Assembly: GCF_001625195.1 (NCBI RefSeq)
Contig: NC_054390.1
Coordinates: 310,001 to 374,000, forward strand
DNA length: 64,000 bases
Origin: Drechmeria coniospora
Lineage: Eukaryota > Ascomycota > Sordariomycetes > Hypocreales > Ophiocordycipitaceae
Direction: 5' to 3'
The notes below the pieces were generated by a model, which saw only the letters and a list, made by a program, of their open reading frames with translations, did not search any database and was not told the origin of the DNA. Below, one piece after another: positions 34,433-45,547 of this stretch; positions within the stretch are counted from its first letter, which is position 1; each line of letters opens with the position of its first letter. Made by a program: the position numbers and the translations under genes.

Positions 34433-35641
34433 ATGGCCGTGGCCAAGGAGTCCCAGCAGCGGCTGCTGCCGCAAAACCCGAGCGATTCCGACGACGACCT
34501 CGAGTTCTCTCAAATCCCCATCCCCCAGGACCGACGGAAGAGGAGGCCCTGGTTGCCGCTGCTGGTCCGGGCCGTTCTCTTTCTCGCCGTCGCCGTCGTC
34601 CTCTGCGCCGCATCCTTCTTCGCCGGCGCCCGTGCTGCCATTCGGCCGTCGGCCTTGGATGCCAAGTGCGCCGCCCACACGACGCAGTGGTGTAAGTCTT
34701 GCTCGTCCCTCGCCCCCGGCCTCCGGCTCGAGCGACGGCGCGGCTGACCTTGACGCCCAGCACCGCTCCTCAAGGACGTGCCCATACGTTACGAGGCCCA
34801 GCTGTTCAACGGCTCCTTCATGAAGGAGAACATCTATCGTCAGGTCGGATCCCCCGAGGTCGACAAGGCCTGGGATGACCTCGGCGTCAACTGTAAGCAT
34901 CGCGGCCTCCGAGAGCCGTGCGAGCCGCCCGCTGACCGGGTGTCGTGCATGCCGCAGACCGACCGGGCGTCATATCGTACGAGGACGGCCTCGCGAGCGG
35001 GCTGCAACCGTCGTTTGTCCAGCGAGCCCACAAGTACGGCGGCGGATTCCTCGTCAACGTCGAGGGAATGCACCACCTCCACTGCCTCGTTCGTGCCCCG
35101 CGGCCCTCGTCCCGGAGCAAGGCCGGCTGACCTCGGCGCAGAATCTGCTGCGAAAGTCCCTCTACTTCAACTTTGATCGCTACAAGGAGATGGGCCAGCA
35201 CGCCTTCAAAAACGACGACAAGATCCTGCGCCTGCACGTCAGTGAGTGGCGCGTGCCATGATTGCACCCGTCGTCCGCTCCACGGCGACGGCGGGCCCGG
35301 CGACGAAGAAGCTGACGTCGTCAAGCCCACTGCCTCGACACCATACGCCAAGTCTTGATGTGCAACGCCGACACGGGCGTCCTCGGCCAGGTCTGGGCCG
35401 GCGAGAAGCCTGCGGCCTTTCCCGACTTCAACACGAAGCACCGCTGCAAAAACTATGACGACATTCGAGTTTGGGCCGAGAAGCTTCAAGTCAGTCCATG
35501 CTCCCCCGCATCCCTGCTGACCATGACTTGGCTCTGCGTCATCCTCGACTAACCATGGACAAGGCGCCTGCCATCAAAGACATACCCGATGACTATTTGG
35601 AGAGACCGCGACCGGGAGATAGCGTGCCCTTTACGCCATGA
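34433..35641 (+). CDS. UstYa/DUF3328-family oxidase, six exons
   Basis: Exons 34433-34691, 34761-34892, 34958-35088, 35142-35241, 35326-35489 and 35564-35641 give 287 residues. Introns have GTAAGT, GTAAGC, GTTCGT, GTGAGT and GTCAGT donors; GCTGAC or GACTAAC branch motifs are visible. A cytosolic N-terminus with acidic SDSDDDLEF is followed by one TM helix (about residues 43-66). Family landmarks are WSPLLKDVPIRY, NIYRQVGSPEVDKAWDDLG, and the two HxxHC-type signatures: HHLHCL, and HCLDTIRQ after the fourth intron. UstYa proteins catalyse oxidative cyclisation or chlorination in fungal RiPP and other secondary-metabolite pathways. No NRPS, PKS or obvious RiPP precursor with KR-flanked cores lies beside it; the nearest candidate is the Tyr-repeat protein 3 kb upstream. 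The substrate is unknown. Confidence 0.9.
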
Positions 35642-35739
35642 CCTCGAACTTGCCCCCCGAGTTGGCGAACAGGATAGTTGCGCTTTCATTGTGAGAGTTT
35701 TCGAGGTCCCCGGTGCCATAGCCTTGCCGTGTCTTGCTA

Positions 35740-36270
35740 AATTCACACAAGACGTTGATTTCTGCCTCTGCCTGTCGCGTGTGTCGTGCGCACCATGACC
35801 CCTGACCTTGGACAGTGTCTTGCTTCACTCACAAAAGACGATGATTTGTGTCTTGCTTTACTTACAAAAGACGATGATTTGTGTTTTGCTTCACTCACAA
35901 AAGACGCTGATTTCTGCCTCTGCCTGCCGCGTGTGTCATGCGCACCACGTCGCCTGATCTTGGACTGCGCCTAGAATTGGCAGAAGCCTGGTCGTGAAGT
36001 TGATTTCTGCCTCTGCCTGTCGTGGCGGTGCCGAACATGCCGTGGACACCATGACCCAATGATTTGGACTACGCCTAGAATTGGCAAAAGCTTGGTCGTG
36101 TCTTGCTTCACTCACAAAGGACGTTGATTTCTGCCTCTGCCTGCAGCGGTGGTGCCGTATGTGCCCTGCACACCATAACCTTCATGACCAAGGACTGGAC
36201 TATCCTTGGAATTGGTGAAAGCCTGGTGGTATCCTGCTTCATTCACACAAGACGTTGGTTTCTGCCTCTG
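35740..36270. repeat. Degenerate tandem repeat in the 3' flank of the UstYa gene
   Basis: Units of variable length contain TTCACTCACAAAAGACG, then TGATTTCTGCCTCTGCCTG, then a CGTGTGTCGTGCGCACCA-like part and CTTGGACTGCGCCTAGAATTG. About seven partial copies, strongly diverged. Confidence 0.65.
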
Positions 36271-37775
36271 CATGTCAATGGTGGTGCTGTATGCCTGCCG
36301 CCTTCAGTTCGTGGCCACCTTGTCGTTGTTCTTGGTGGTTCGATGCTCGACAAGGACAGTCGGTTCATGACGCAGCATAAATCCTCCCCCTTAATTCATC
36401 CTGGCCAGGCCACCTCGGGATATGTGGCGCCACGTCTGAGCTTGCAATGTCTGTTCCAATCTCTTCCCAAGTCGTCCGACACATGGTCGCTCGGCTGCAC
36501 GAGGCAGTTTCCATGACGCAAGACGCATACTCTTCATCGACTCGTCGTGGCGAGGCCTCCTCTGCCTTGCAAAGCCTTCTGTATTCACTTCACCAATCTC
36601 CCGAGACATGTGCGGTCGGTGAAACGAGTCAAGCGGCATGCCACACCAAGTGAAATCTCACACGGTGGGCTGCGTCATCCGGCTCACGATGGACTACCAA
36701 ACGCACCGCTCGTGACGAGAAGAGTCCACGTCTAAAGGTGGCCATGCTCGACGAACCGTCTCTAGTTTAGCAGCGGCGGCAACACCTCGATAGACGTCAT
36801 CGAAGTGCCGCAGCTTCGGTGCCGACGGAACGCGTCTCTTGGCAATACGTCTGCGTCCAGCTGCGCCGGGTGGCATATCGACGGCGCGGGTGCGGCGACA
36901 TGGCCTTCCGTCGCCGCCGTAGCCCTTCCGGCCTTTGAAAGCAGCCGTACCGGATTTGTTCCGTACCTACCATCACAACTGCGTGCTGGTCGTGGCAGTC
37001 ATTGCCCGACGGATGCATCGTCATCGTTCATCCTTGCTGGACGGGAGACACGGCTCGTGTCGACCCGAAAAGGTACGCGCTCCTAAAGAAACGGAAGAGG
37101 AGCAGGGAGCAAAGGAATCACGGAGAGACGGGGGAATCGATGGATAGAAATAGATTCGCTGCGACTATGCCGCCGAGATGTGTGTGACAGGGGCACGAAA
37201 TGGGTAAGACGGGGACGCGGGACGGATCTCCACCGGAATCCCCACATTTCGCGGCCCCACTCGGTGCCGCATTCCGGCGTACGTTCCAGCGAAGCGGGTT
37301 CCCGGCACCAGCCTCTTGGCGGCGGAACAAGGGAGTATTTCTGCAGCTGCTCGTTGTATGGAGAATAAAGGGTCGCAGACGCGATTCCTGATAGGTTGGC
37401 CTGTGAACTGGCATTGGTAACGCAGCTAGCTTTCGCTACGCCAACAAGAGGATGCCATCCACCCTCCCCTCCCCCCTCCCATCCCTCTCCTGTGCCGAGG
37501 AGGCGTATCCCGTGGGGCGACGGTTGTGGTGCCAACTTGTGTGCCGATCGATGGACCTACCTTTCTATTCGTCCAGCTCCACCCTCCTCCAGTTGACGTG
37601 TTCGTTTTCCCGAGCGCCGTCTCATCACATGGTCCCTTTGCATCACTCTCCCGCCCCGGATGGACTCGACGACGATCCGCCGCTTCTGTGTCCCCGTTTG
37701 TTCGCTCCATCGTATCGACGTTGGGGTTCATTTTCAAATAGTTCAACGCCCAACGGCCATCTATTTCTCCAATAG

Positions 37776-37860
37776 TATTTTTTTCATCCTCGAGCATCCA
37801 TCTCCTGAAGACGCCATTTCCCCCACGGGAATAGGCGGGTGAGCTAGCACCACAGATGCC
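37776..37860. repeat. Dispersed ~85-bp repeat, copy A
   Basis: It shares AATATTTTTxxCATCCTCGAGCATCC-type sequence, then a CTCC-GAAG block and GGTGAGCTAGC with 41697-41785. The two copies are 3.9 kb apart and flank the doubtful secreted ORF. Confidence 0.55.
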
Positions 37861-40513
37861 GAGTTGTTGGTGCCTGGCGCAGCCGCCATCTGACGGCGAA
37901 TTCTGCCGGTACAGCCACTTTTTGCCGCTCGCGGCTTCGTATGACAGACAGTGCGAAGAGCACCGCCTGCATCGTAGTGCATCCTTTGGACTCAAACAGG
38001 GTCTAATCGTACCTGCCGAGGCCCTTTACAATTCACCAGGCAGTATTTAGATTATTATTTGACTAATCTACGGACAAGGTGAGAGCATCTGAGTAAGTTG
38101 TGTACAATCTTCTGCACGACAATGTCTCTATTTTTCCTGGCTTGTTTAACACCTGGCTCTCCGTTATAGGCCGTTGTCTCTCCAATGATCTCAATATCTC
38201 AATGCACCCCTAGCTTTGTGGGAACCATAATGTCGGATTTCTATACCCTCATGTACTTGCGAACAGGCTGGAGGTTAACCTCTCACACGGTAACGCCTGT
38301 TACCCACTCGCTAGACAATTGTGGTGCTTGTAGTAGAATATAGCTGGATTTGCTACGCTCAACATTTCGGTGCTGCTCGTACCTTTCTTCGTTTCATGGG
38401 CCAAAGGGCGTTGAAGGGTGATATTCTCGTAAGGATTGACTAATCCATGCGAAGAAATACATTTGCAGAAATGCTTGAACACGGGTTTTTGGACGTATGC
38501 TTGGCATGTAGTCACCTCAGTGGCATTATCGAAAGGCTGGCACCGCAATTGTACATTGCCAAGTTTCTACGGGTCCATCCGAGATTGCAGATACATGAAC
38601 CAGACCGATGGTGAGGAGGGGAAACTCTATTCCCATTCCGAAACCCATTTACTCTGCATCAGCCATCAAGAGTTCGATTGCGTGTGATTAACGAGATTTG
38701 TCTGGAAGACCGAACTACGTGTTGAGAGATCCACCTTTAGGGACCTTTCGAGGGACGCCAATGAAGACGATGACCAGGTTCGTGGAACCTTTCATGTACC
38801 CCTGGAGTCTTACTTGGGCTATAGATAAACATAAACATAATATTACTCCGAACTTCTTGCGTAAGTATTGTGCATCCGTGAACCCTTGTTTACGATTATT
38901 CAGTCCATCGCCGCTACCCGCCCGAGACTAGGCTGAAAAGGGAGGAGGAGGAGGGTACGAGTGAGTGAGTTTATTTCTCGCTCAAGTTGAGGATGCACCC
39001 AAGTTCCCACTCGTGTACACTGAATTTGTATGACCTCACAGCGCGGCAAATTCATCAAACTTCGTGTACACTATGCGGAGTAAATATTGTAGCACGCGTC
39101 GCATGGTCACTACAATCTACTCGTGCTGCACACTCGCTGTTGGGACGCTAGGAGTTGTGGTGGAAATAATAGCACTACAGAGACCCCTGGAGCCCCTGAG
39201 CATCACCTACGCCGCCACGAAACTGCAAGTGGGTGTGCTTGTCCAAGTTCAGGTTTTCTGTGTGAGAGCTGCGCCCCAGCTAGCGTATACGATGGGGCAT
39301 TGCGAGTCTGCTGTCGATCATTCTTCGTACCAAATATACAGCGTGTTCCTGGATATGAATGCCCAAACAGTGCCAACACACATGCTACATATTGGTGTGC
39401 ACTCCGTTCGCACACCTGCATGGCATAACGCAGTGCAATGAGCCTTGCAGCATGTGTCGTTTTGCAAGGATTTGCTTGCTGGGGCATCTTTCACACATAT
39501 ATGAGACGGCGAATGTTCGTTGTGGAGCGGGATGTTCTCGGAGGATCATCCGACGTTGCCTTCCATTGGAGGACCAAAAGGCGATTGCTCCACGGTCTCA
39601 ACATCAAGATCGGAATACGGCATGGGCTAGGGAATTACTGACAAATACTGGACTATGAATGATTTTAAAAGTACGCGGACAATCAGGTAGATGCTCAAGT
39701 CGTATCTACGGGCACCGACACTGAGCCTCGGTCGGACGGGATTAAAAACAGTTGAATGATACAATTGCACAATAATTACCTGTGTTTTACTGAAAGTACT
39801 TGCTTTAAAAGAGTATTTGTCTGCCAAGGGTAGAGAAGGGTGAGACGATTAATGAGAATTAGACGTGGGCAATAGATGGTAATGTTAAATCTTAGGCTGC
39901 TTTGCCGTGAACAGTGCCGGATGGCGGCAAGCTGCCATCATCGTCTGCTGGTGAAACCTTCTCATCGGAGGGGGCCACCAGAAATGGCTACAAACAGATC
40001 ATCCTCATGCAACTAGCAGCCGCAGCCGCCTGGCCCGCCCAGCTAGCTGGCTTCTCCAACGAACGTTGATTTGCATTCTCCGCAATATTCAGTGTAGGCA
40101 GCCTCATTGGCTGAACCGGGATGTTGGTGCCGGTACGGAGTAATAGTACATGATATTCGATCCTGAATCCACTTCCATTGCCTTGCCATCATTCCGAACA
40201 TCTCCCCTTCATGCGTTTGCCCAAATTAACATCCCGTCAGTCGGCCTACACCTGACACCAAACGCTGGTCTCAACATTGGCCTCTAGTATACCTAGTCCC
40301 CGCATTAATTGCTCGGTACCTGCGAGTAATTTCGAGCATGATTTACCACCGGATACTGAAGTAGCAAGTTACGATTGTCTGGAAACTTGAGATGTCAAAC
40401 TCCGGTTGCTTGCACCCAAAGGAAATACTCAGGAGCCAAATCCGACGTGTTGCTATGGGGTTACAGATACAGCTGTCCCACCAGTACGGAGTTCAACAAC
40501 GAAGGGTCTGTCA

Positions 40514-40523
40514 TATATATTAC
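40514..40523 (+). promoter_or_regulatory. TATA box upstream of the ORF at 40639
   Basis: TATATATTA lies about 120 bp before the ATG and is followed by an A/C-rich leader (AAGAATTCCAACTTCAACAT), typical of strongly expressed fungal genes. Confidence 0.35.
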
Positions 40524-40638
40524 TGTGACATCTCCCAGCCAAAACTTGTGAATGGATGAAGAAAAGGCTAGGAGTACACTATCCTCGAACCTGAATCCTC
40601 AACAAGCAAGAATTCCAACTTCAACATTCGACTCCAAC

Positions 40639-41133
40639 ATGAAGGGTAACGTCGTCTTCGGGCTCATTGCGATTGTGAACGCTGGCTTTGCGAACGATAA
40701 GAGGTGGATCGGAGAATCGGGCAAGCTCACCACGCAGGTTAAACTCAGTACACTTGCAAGCAAAGCTGGTGCTATCCCGCTCACTCTTTGTGCTACCAGA
40801 AGCTACAGAGGGTTACTGTGGTCCAGACAGGAGCGGTGCTGTCACGTCAAGAACTCGGCCGTGCTGGATAGGATCGACGCCGAGGCCGGTGCGGCAACCT
40901 TGTGCGAGACCAAGGTTTCCAAGTGGCAGGGCTTCGGTGACTGCCTGTGCATCGGACATCCGGACAAAGGACTTGCGAAACATGCCCTTGGCATCCCTAA
41001 TTCTTCTGGCAAGATTGCTTGGGCCAACTACTGTGTCACACCTTCTCTGAGTCGGTGGATATTGGAAGGCTTGGACTGCCCTGATCCCTGGGACCCGACC
41101 ATGATTTTTGGCGGCACAGCCGACGTGCTATAA
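40639..41133 (+). CDS. Putative secreted protein, possibly a damaged gene
   Basis: A 164-residue frame from the ATG at 40639, chosen over 40552 because a signal-peptide-like segment follows (MKGNVVFGLIAIVNAGFA). The mature part has seven or eight cysteines, including RCCHVK, GDCLC, NYCVT and LDCPDP. TATA box and CA-rich leader support transcription. After the stop, a +1 frame continues with Cys-bearing sequence (CYKTGVISNNNACSGG), then a run of 22 G at 41168-41189, then DEGPCRANLNKADGF and CLACVDSF. This suggests the gene once extended further or that the assembly is wrong at the G run. An intron near 40740-40762 is also possible. No family is recognised. Confidence 0.42.
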   Translation: MKGNVVFGLIAIVNAGFANDKRWIGESGKLTTQVKLSTLASKAGAIPLTLCATRSYRGLLWSRQERCCHVKNSAVLDRIDAEAGAATLCETKVSKWQGFGDCLCIGHPDKGLAKHALGIPNSSGKIAWANYCVTPSLSRWILEGLDCPDPWDPTMIFGGTADVL

Positions 41134-41167
41134 GACCGGTGTGATCAGCAACAACAATGCGTGCTCC

Positions 41168-41189
41168 GGGGGGGGGGGGGGGGGGGGGG
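41168..41189. repeat. Homopolymer of 22 G
   Basis: An uninterrupted G tract follows GCGTGCTCC. Such runs are error-prone in sequencing, and this one sits where the reading frame of the putative secreted gene is disturbed. Confidence 0.9.
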
Positions 41190-41696
41190 ATGAAGGTCCT
41201 TGCCGCGCGAATTTGAACAAGGCGGATGGATTTCCGACCAGAAGCACATCTTGCCTTGCATGTGTCGACAGCTTCCAAGGCTGAACTAGATAACTCTCAG
41301 CTTGACCCCAGCTGATGTCACAACTTTCAGTAGTGCTGGTACTATCAAACAACATGGGCCATGATGACAAGACGTGCACGGTAAGAGTTGAGTTAGACAG
41401 CCTGTCAGACCTTAATCTTGTCTTGATTGATTGCTTGAGGCGTTCGCTGTATTTCCTTGGTAGATATCCGCAACGTAAATGGATTCCCCCTTTATATACT
41501 CGTCCATTCATTCATGTATCATACCAGCTCAGGGATGGAACCGATACTCGCGCCGATTGCGGTTGTTGGCTACGCTGTAAGTTGAACTTGCCATCGTCGG
41601 TGAGATCGTGAGCAACTACCCTGAAGATTGCCAAAGAGTTGGGCAGTACAGTAAATTATATGGCAATAAACAATCCACTTCAATACATGCCGTTTA

Positions 41697-41785
41697 GTAA
41701 TATTTTTCCATCCTCGAGCATCCTACTCCGGAAGGCGAGGTGTCCTCCATGGAAATTGCGGATGAGCTAGCTCCGCATATACTGC
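41697..41785. repeat. Dispersed ~85-bp repeat, copy B
   Basis: It aligns with 37776-37860: TTTCCATCCTCGAGCATCC, then CCGGAAGGCG, CCATGGAAATTGCGG and ATGAGCTAGCTCC. No inverted ends or target duplication were seen. Confidence 0.55.
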
Positions 41786-42126
41786 TTGCTGTCTTTTCTT
41801 TTTAACGCGTTATCAACAATACTACATTGGGAAAGGAAGATTGTCACCCACGTTGATGACTAGATAAGCCTTGATCTTGAAGAGTCACTCTTTCGAATCC
41901 GTAACCCAGCTATTGTACAGAACCTTCTGAGCCGGCCTCGTACCACTCAAGAAGGTAGCCTTTCTTCAATACATAGTCTACAAGAGCCTAGTCAAAACAG
42001 AAGCAATGTGTCAACTAAGCTAAAAGCAAGTATCCGGCGGAATTCATCGCAATTCGAGACTATAGAATCATAGGTAGAGCAGGGTAACAAGCGACAACGT
42101 TCCTGGTAGGATAAGGGTAAAGGCCA

Positions 42127-42300
42127 ACGTAGGGCAGTACTAGCAGTTACAACAGCCCCAGAAGCTACAACAGCCCCAGCAATTACAACAGCCTCAGAAG
42201 TTACAATAGACCCAGCAGTTACAAAAGCTACAGCAGTTCCAACAGCCTCAGCAGTTATAATAGACCCAGCAGTTACAGCAGCAGCAGTTCCAGCAGCCCC
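42127..42300. repeat. Minisatellite of CAGTTACAACAGCCCCAG-type units
   Basis: Twelve- to eighteen-base units of AGTTACAACAGCCCCAG and AGCAGTTACAATAGACCC repeat about ten times with drift. All unit lengths are near multiples of three. Confidence 0.75.
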
Positions 42301-43953
42301 AGTCCTTCAGTTTGACAATCCAGAGGCTATCAATCAGATATATAGAACAGAACAGATAAGAGATACTTAGCAATAGGACTAACCAGAAATACCGGAAGGC
42401 TAAAACTTACCATTACGGTATACTAAAGTGAATGAGAATTGCTACAGAAGAGTAATTTGCTCCGTCGTCTGGTTATGCTATTGGATATATGCAAAGAACA
42501 CGGCCATGTGTCTACTTAAATTTCGGCACTGTGTGAAAGTCACGAAATTGAAGTACGGTGTGGCGTCGATGCTAAACTAGGCAGTTGAAGTTGATGCCTG
42601 AAATGCGGAGTCACAGCATTAATAAATGAAGCATTATAGAGCGGAACCACCTACCGAAAAGTGACGGCATTTGATCGAGGATGCAGATTCTAACAGTATT
42701 GTGATGGATGCTACGGAAATACGAGGCATACGGTGCGTAGATGTGTGCACGACGGTACAGTTGTATTGAACAATCGCGGCTTCTACTGCTCCGCGACCAT
42801 CGTGGGGGGGGGATCTAGTTGGAGTCGATCGAACCTGTGGCGCCTATCTCGTCGTCCCCATGTTCGTCACTGCGGCTATTTAGGACTAGCAGTTTGCTAT
42901 TTTCTATCTAGTCCATCCTTTGGTACCATCAACCCCCCTGTCCAAGGTGGGTGTCGCAGTGCCTGAGGGCTTGTGAGCCAAGTACGCGGCCGGATTAGCA
43001 TGATTTGGTAGGAACAAAGTGGCCATCTTAAGGCCTATTGCATTGCTTCCTTGACCAAAGCATCTCACGAAGCTTAAACCTGCCGTTAGAGGCTGTAGGC
43101 TGGCGGCCGGTGATGTGGTGGTCCGTTGGGTCGTCTGTCCATCACACACCATGGGCCGATCAGCCACCCGCGATCGAGAGAGTGCACGAAAACTAAAAAA
43201 AGGCTCTGGACATTCGTGACAAGGGTAAGAGGCAAGTGCCATTCAATGCCGACAATGGAATCCGAGGATGCGTGCAAGTCCGTGCTCGATCAGAGACATC
43301 CGGCTCCGCTGCCTGGAAAGGGGGATGCCTGCGCGCGAATGAATGCATGCATGCTGGGCATCGCGAGGCTGCCGGCTACGGCACGCGCCCGCGTGCATGC
43401 CGTCCATACTTGTCCTTCCCTTGCCAAGCCCCAGAATAGGCCCCCGTATCCGTATCCGTGGTCCGTATTTTGCCGCCTGGAGCGTCCGACGGGAGGGACA
43501 CGTACGTCGCCTTCTCGGTGCAAACTTTATTTCTGCCACCTCTTCCTCTGCAGGTGTCGAGCGAATTTTCGAGAGTCTTCATCCAGGTTGGCATGGCATA
43601 TAGAATAAAATCATTCATCCAGGGCTCACGTTTGCGGCTCGTTCTTCGTCCCGAGTTCTTGGCTGCCGCTTCTCCTGAGACATTCTCGACCGCCGCATTC
43701 CCAGGCCGGCGAGCCATTCCCGATTCATTGGCACCGATTGCGTAGGGGTCAATGTGCTGAACTCGGTTGCTGGAGCCACCGATTGCCTCCATTGCTGTCC
43801 TTCCTCTCGTCCATCCTGATATAGTCTTCGTTCGGCTTCACCTCTCCCGTCGACCCTCGGGTTCCCTGTTCGCTCCCCCCCGTCTTCCGGACCCATGTCC
43901 TTCGTCGATACCCCTGACCAACCGTGAACCCGGCCACGCAGCGAGCGCCCAGC

Positions 43954-45547
43954 ATGGCTCTCACTCTAGCTAGCACGACCACGTCCCTCGTGTCGCCCAC
44001 CATCCTGCCACCGAGCGAGCTCGACATTACCAACGACTGTACGCCGTCCCCTCCGCGACCCTCGCGCTGACCTGGCGAGGCATCGTGCACTGACACGCCA
44101 TCTGCTCGCAGACTCGATTCGAAATGTCGCCGGCACCCTCGCCTACGACACCATGGCGTACTATCGCGGGAACAAGTCGACGAATCAGGTGGTAAGCCAG
44201 ACCCCAGACCGAGCATCTCTCCTCCTTCGGCGCCGCCTCGCTCATGCTTGGCTGCAGGACATTGGCGATCTCTATCACCCCTACTACTGGTGGGTGGCCG
44301 GTGCGCTCTGGGGCACCCTGCTGGATTACTACCATTACACCCTCGATCCGAGCTACAACGACGTCGTGCTCCAGGCCCTGCTGAATCCGACCAACGTCGG
44401 CACGAACCACGACTACATGCCCAAGGAGCACGAGCTCGAGGAGGGCAACGACGACCTGTTCTTCTGGGGATCGGCCGTCCTGTCCGCCGCCGAGAGAAAC
44501 TTTCCCCAGCCGGACGAGTCGATGCCCTCCTGGCTCGACCTCGGCGCCAACGTCTTCAACTCGCTCGCGAGCCGGTGGAACGCGTCCGCCTGCGGCGGTG
44601 GTGTCCTGTGGCAGATATACCCCTCGAACCCGAACGGCATGAACTACAGAAACTCGGTGAGCAACGGCGGCTTCTTCCAGCTCGCCGCCCGCCTCGCCCG
44701 CGCCACCGGCAACGACACCTACCTCGACTGGGCGAACCGGCTGTGGACCTGGTCCAGCGACATTGGGCTCATCGACGCCAACAGTCATCACGTCTACGAC
44801 GGCGTCGACTCGTCCAACAACTGCACCAAGGTCAACAAGCAGTCTTACACTTACACGAGCGGCATCTACCTCTACGGTGCCGCCATCATGGCCAACCACA
44901 CGGGCGACAAGCAGTGGGAGACGCGGGCGGAGAACCTGCTCGAAGGAGCCCTCTGGTTCTTCACGCCCAACGGCAACAGCAACGACAGCTTCGTCCTGTA
45001 CGAGGCCGCCTGCGAAAAGGTCAACCGTTGCAACGCCGACATGACGACGCTCAAGGGCTACCTCAGCCGCTTCATGTGGCACTCCGTCAAGCTGCTGCCG
45101 GCGCTGCGGGATAGGGTGGAGCAGCTGCTGCATCCATCCATCAAGGCGGCAGTCAAGTCGTGCTCCGGCGGCCAGACGGGCCGCGCGTGCGGGATGCGCT
45201 GGTACCTCGACGGCTACGACAACAAGCCGGGGCTCGGACAGCAAATGTGCGCGCTCGAGACGGTCCAAGGCCTTCTCCTCGACGAGGCGCCGCTGCCGCT
45301 CAAGGGCGACGAGATCAAGGTCGTTCGCGATACCAAGTGGGTGCCGCTTGGGAATCGTACGAGCACATCCTCGTCGTCATCGTCCACCTCGACGACGGGG
45401 ACGACGACGACCGGGGGGACGACGACGACGGAGGAGCCGAGCGTCACCCCCACCGAGTCGGAGGAGGCAGCGCCACTCGTGAGAGTCGACGTCCAGTGGA
45501 TGTCGCTGAGTACGTTGTTGGCGATGCTCTTCTTGTGGATGGGGTAA
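43954..45547 (+). CDS. GH76 alpha-1,6-mannanase (DFG5/DCW1-type), GPI-anchored
   Basis: Exons 43954-44038, 44112-44191 and 44258-45547 give 484 residues. Introns use GTACGC and GTAAGC donors and GCAG acceptors. The protein has the family's SIRNVAGTLAYDTMAYYRGN, HPYYWWVAGALWG and the acidic pair in EGNDDLFFWG (the catalytic DD), followed by GGVLWQIYP, NGGFFQLAARLARATGN, YTSGIYLYGAAIMA and RWYLDGYDNKPGLGQQMCALE. A Ser/Thr-rich spacer and a hydrophobic tail (LSTLLAMLFLWMG) suggest a GPI anchor. DFG5/DCW1 enzymes cross-link GPI mannoproteins into the cell wall. The predicted N-terminus (MALTLASTTTSLVSPTILPP) is only weakly hydrophobic for a signal peptide, and an in-frame stop lies upstream at 43915, so an upstream exon or altered signal is possible. 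Confidence 0.9.

Larger units (their letters stand above)
35642..40638. other. 5-kb gene-poor interval
   Basis: No gene is supported. At about 35740-36270 degenerate units of GTCTTGCTTCACTCACAAA and GATTTCTGCCTCTGCCTG recur about seven times. At 37776-37860 lies a sequence repeated at 41697-41785. A short frame at 38436-38687 is Cys-containing but has no signal peptide or introns that would make it convincing. The rest is moderately AT-rich with nothing recognised. Confidence 0.55.
41134..43953. other. Intergenic interval with G run and short repeats
   Basis: No gene is supported. It contains the 22-G run (41168-41189), the second copy of the 85-bp repeat (41697-41785) and a CAGTTACAACAGCCCCAG-type minisatellite at 42127-42300. 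The last ~350 bp are pyrimidine-rich and precede the GH76 gene. Confidence 0.55.
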
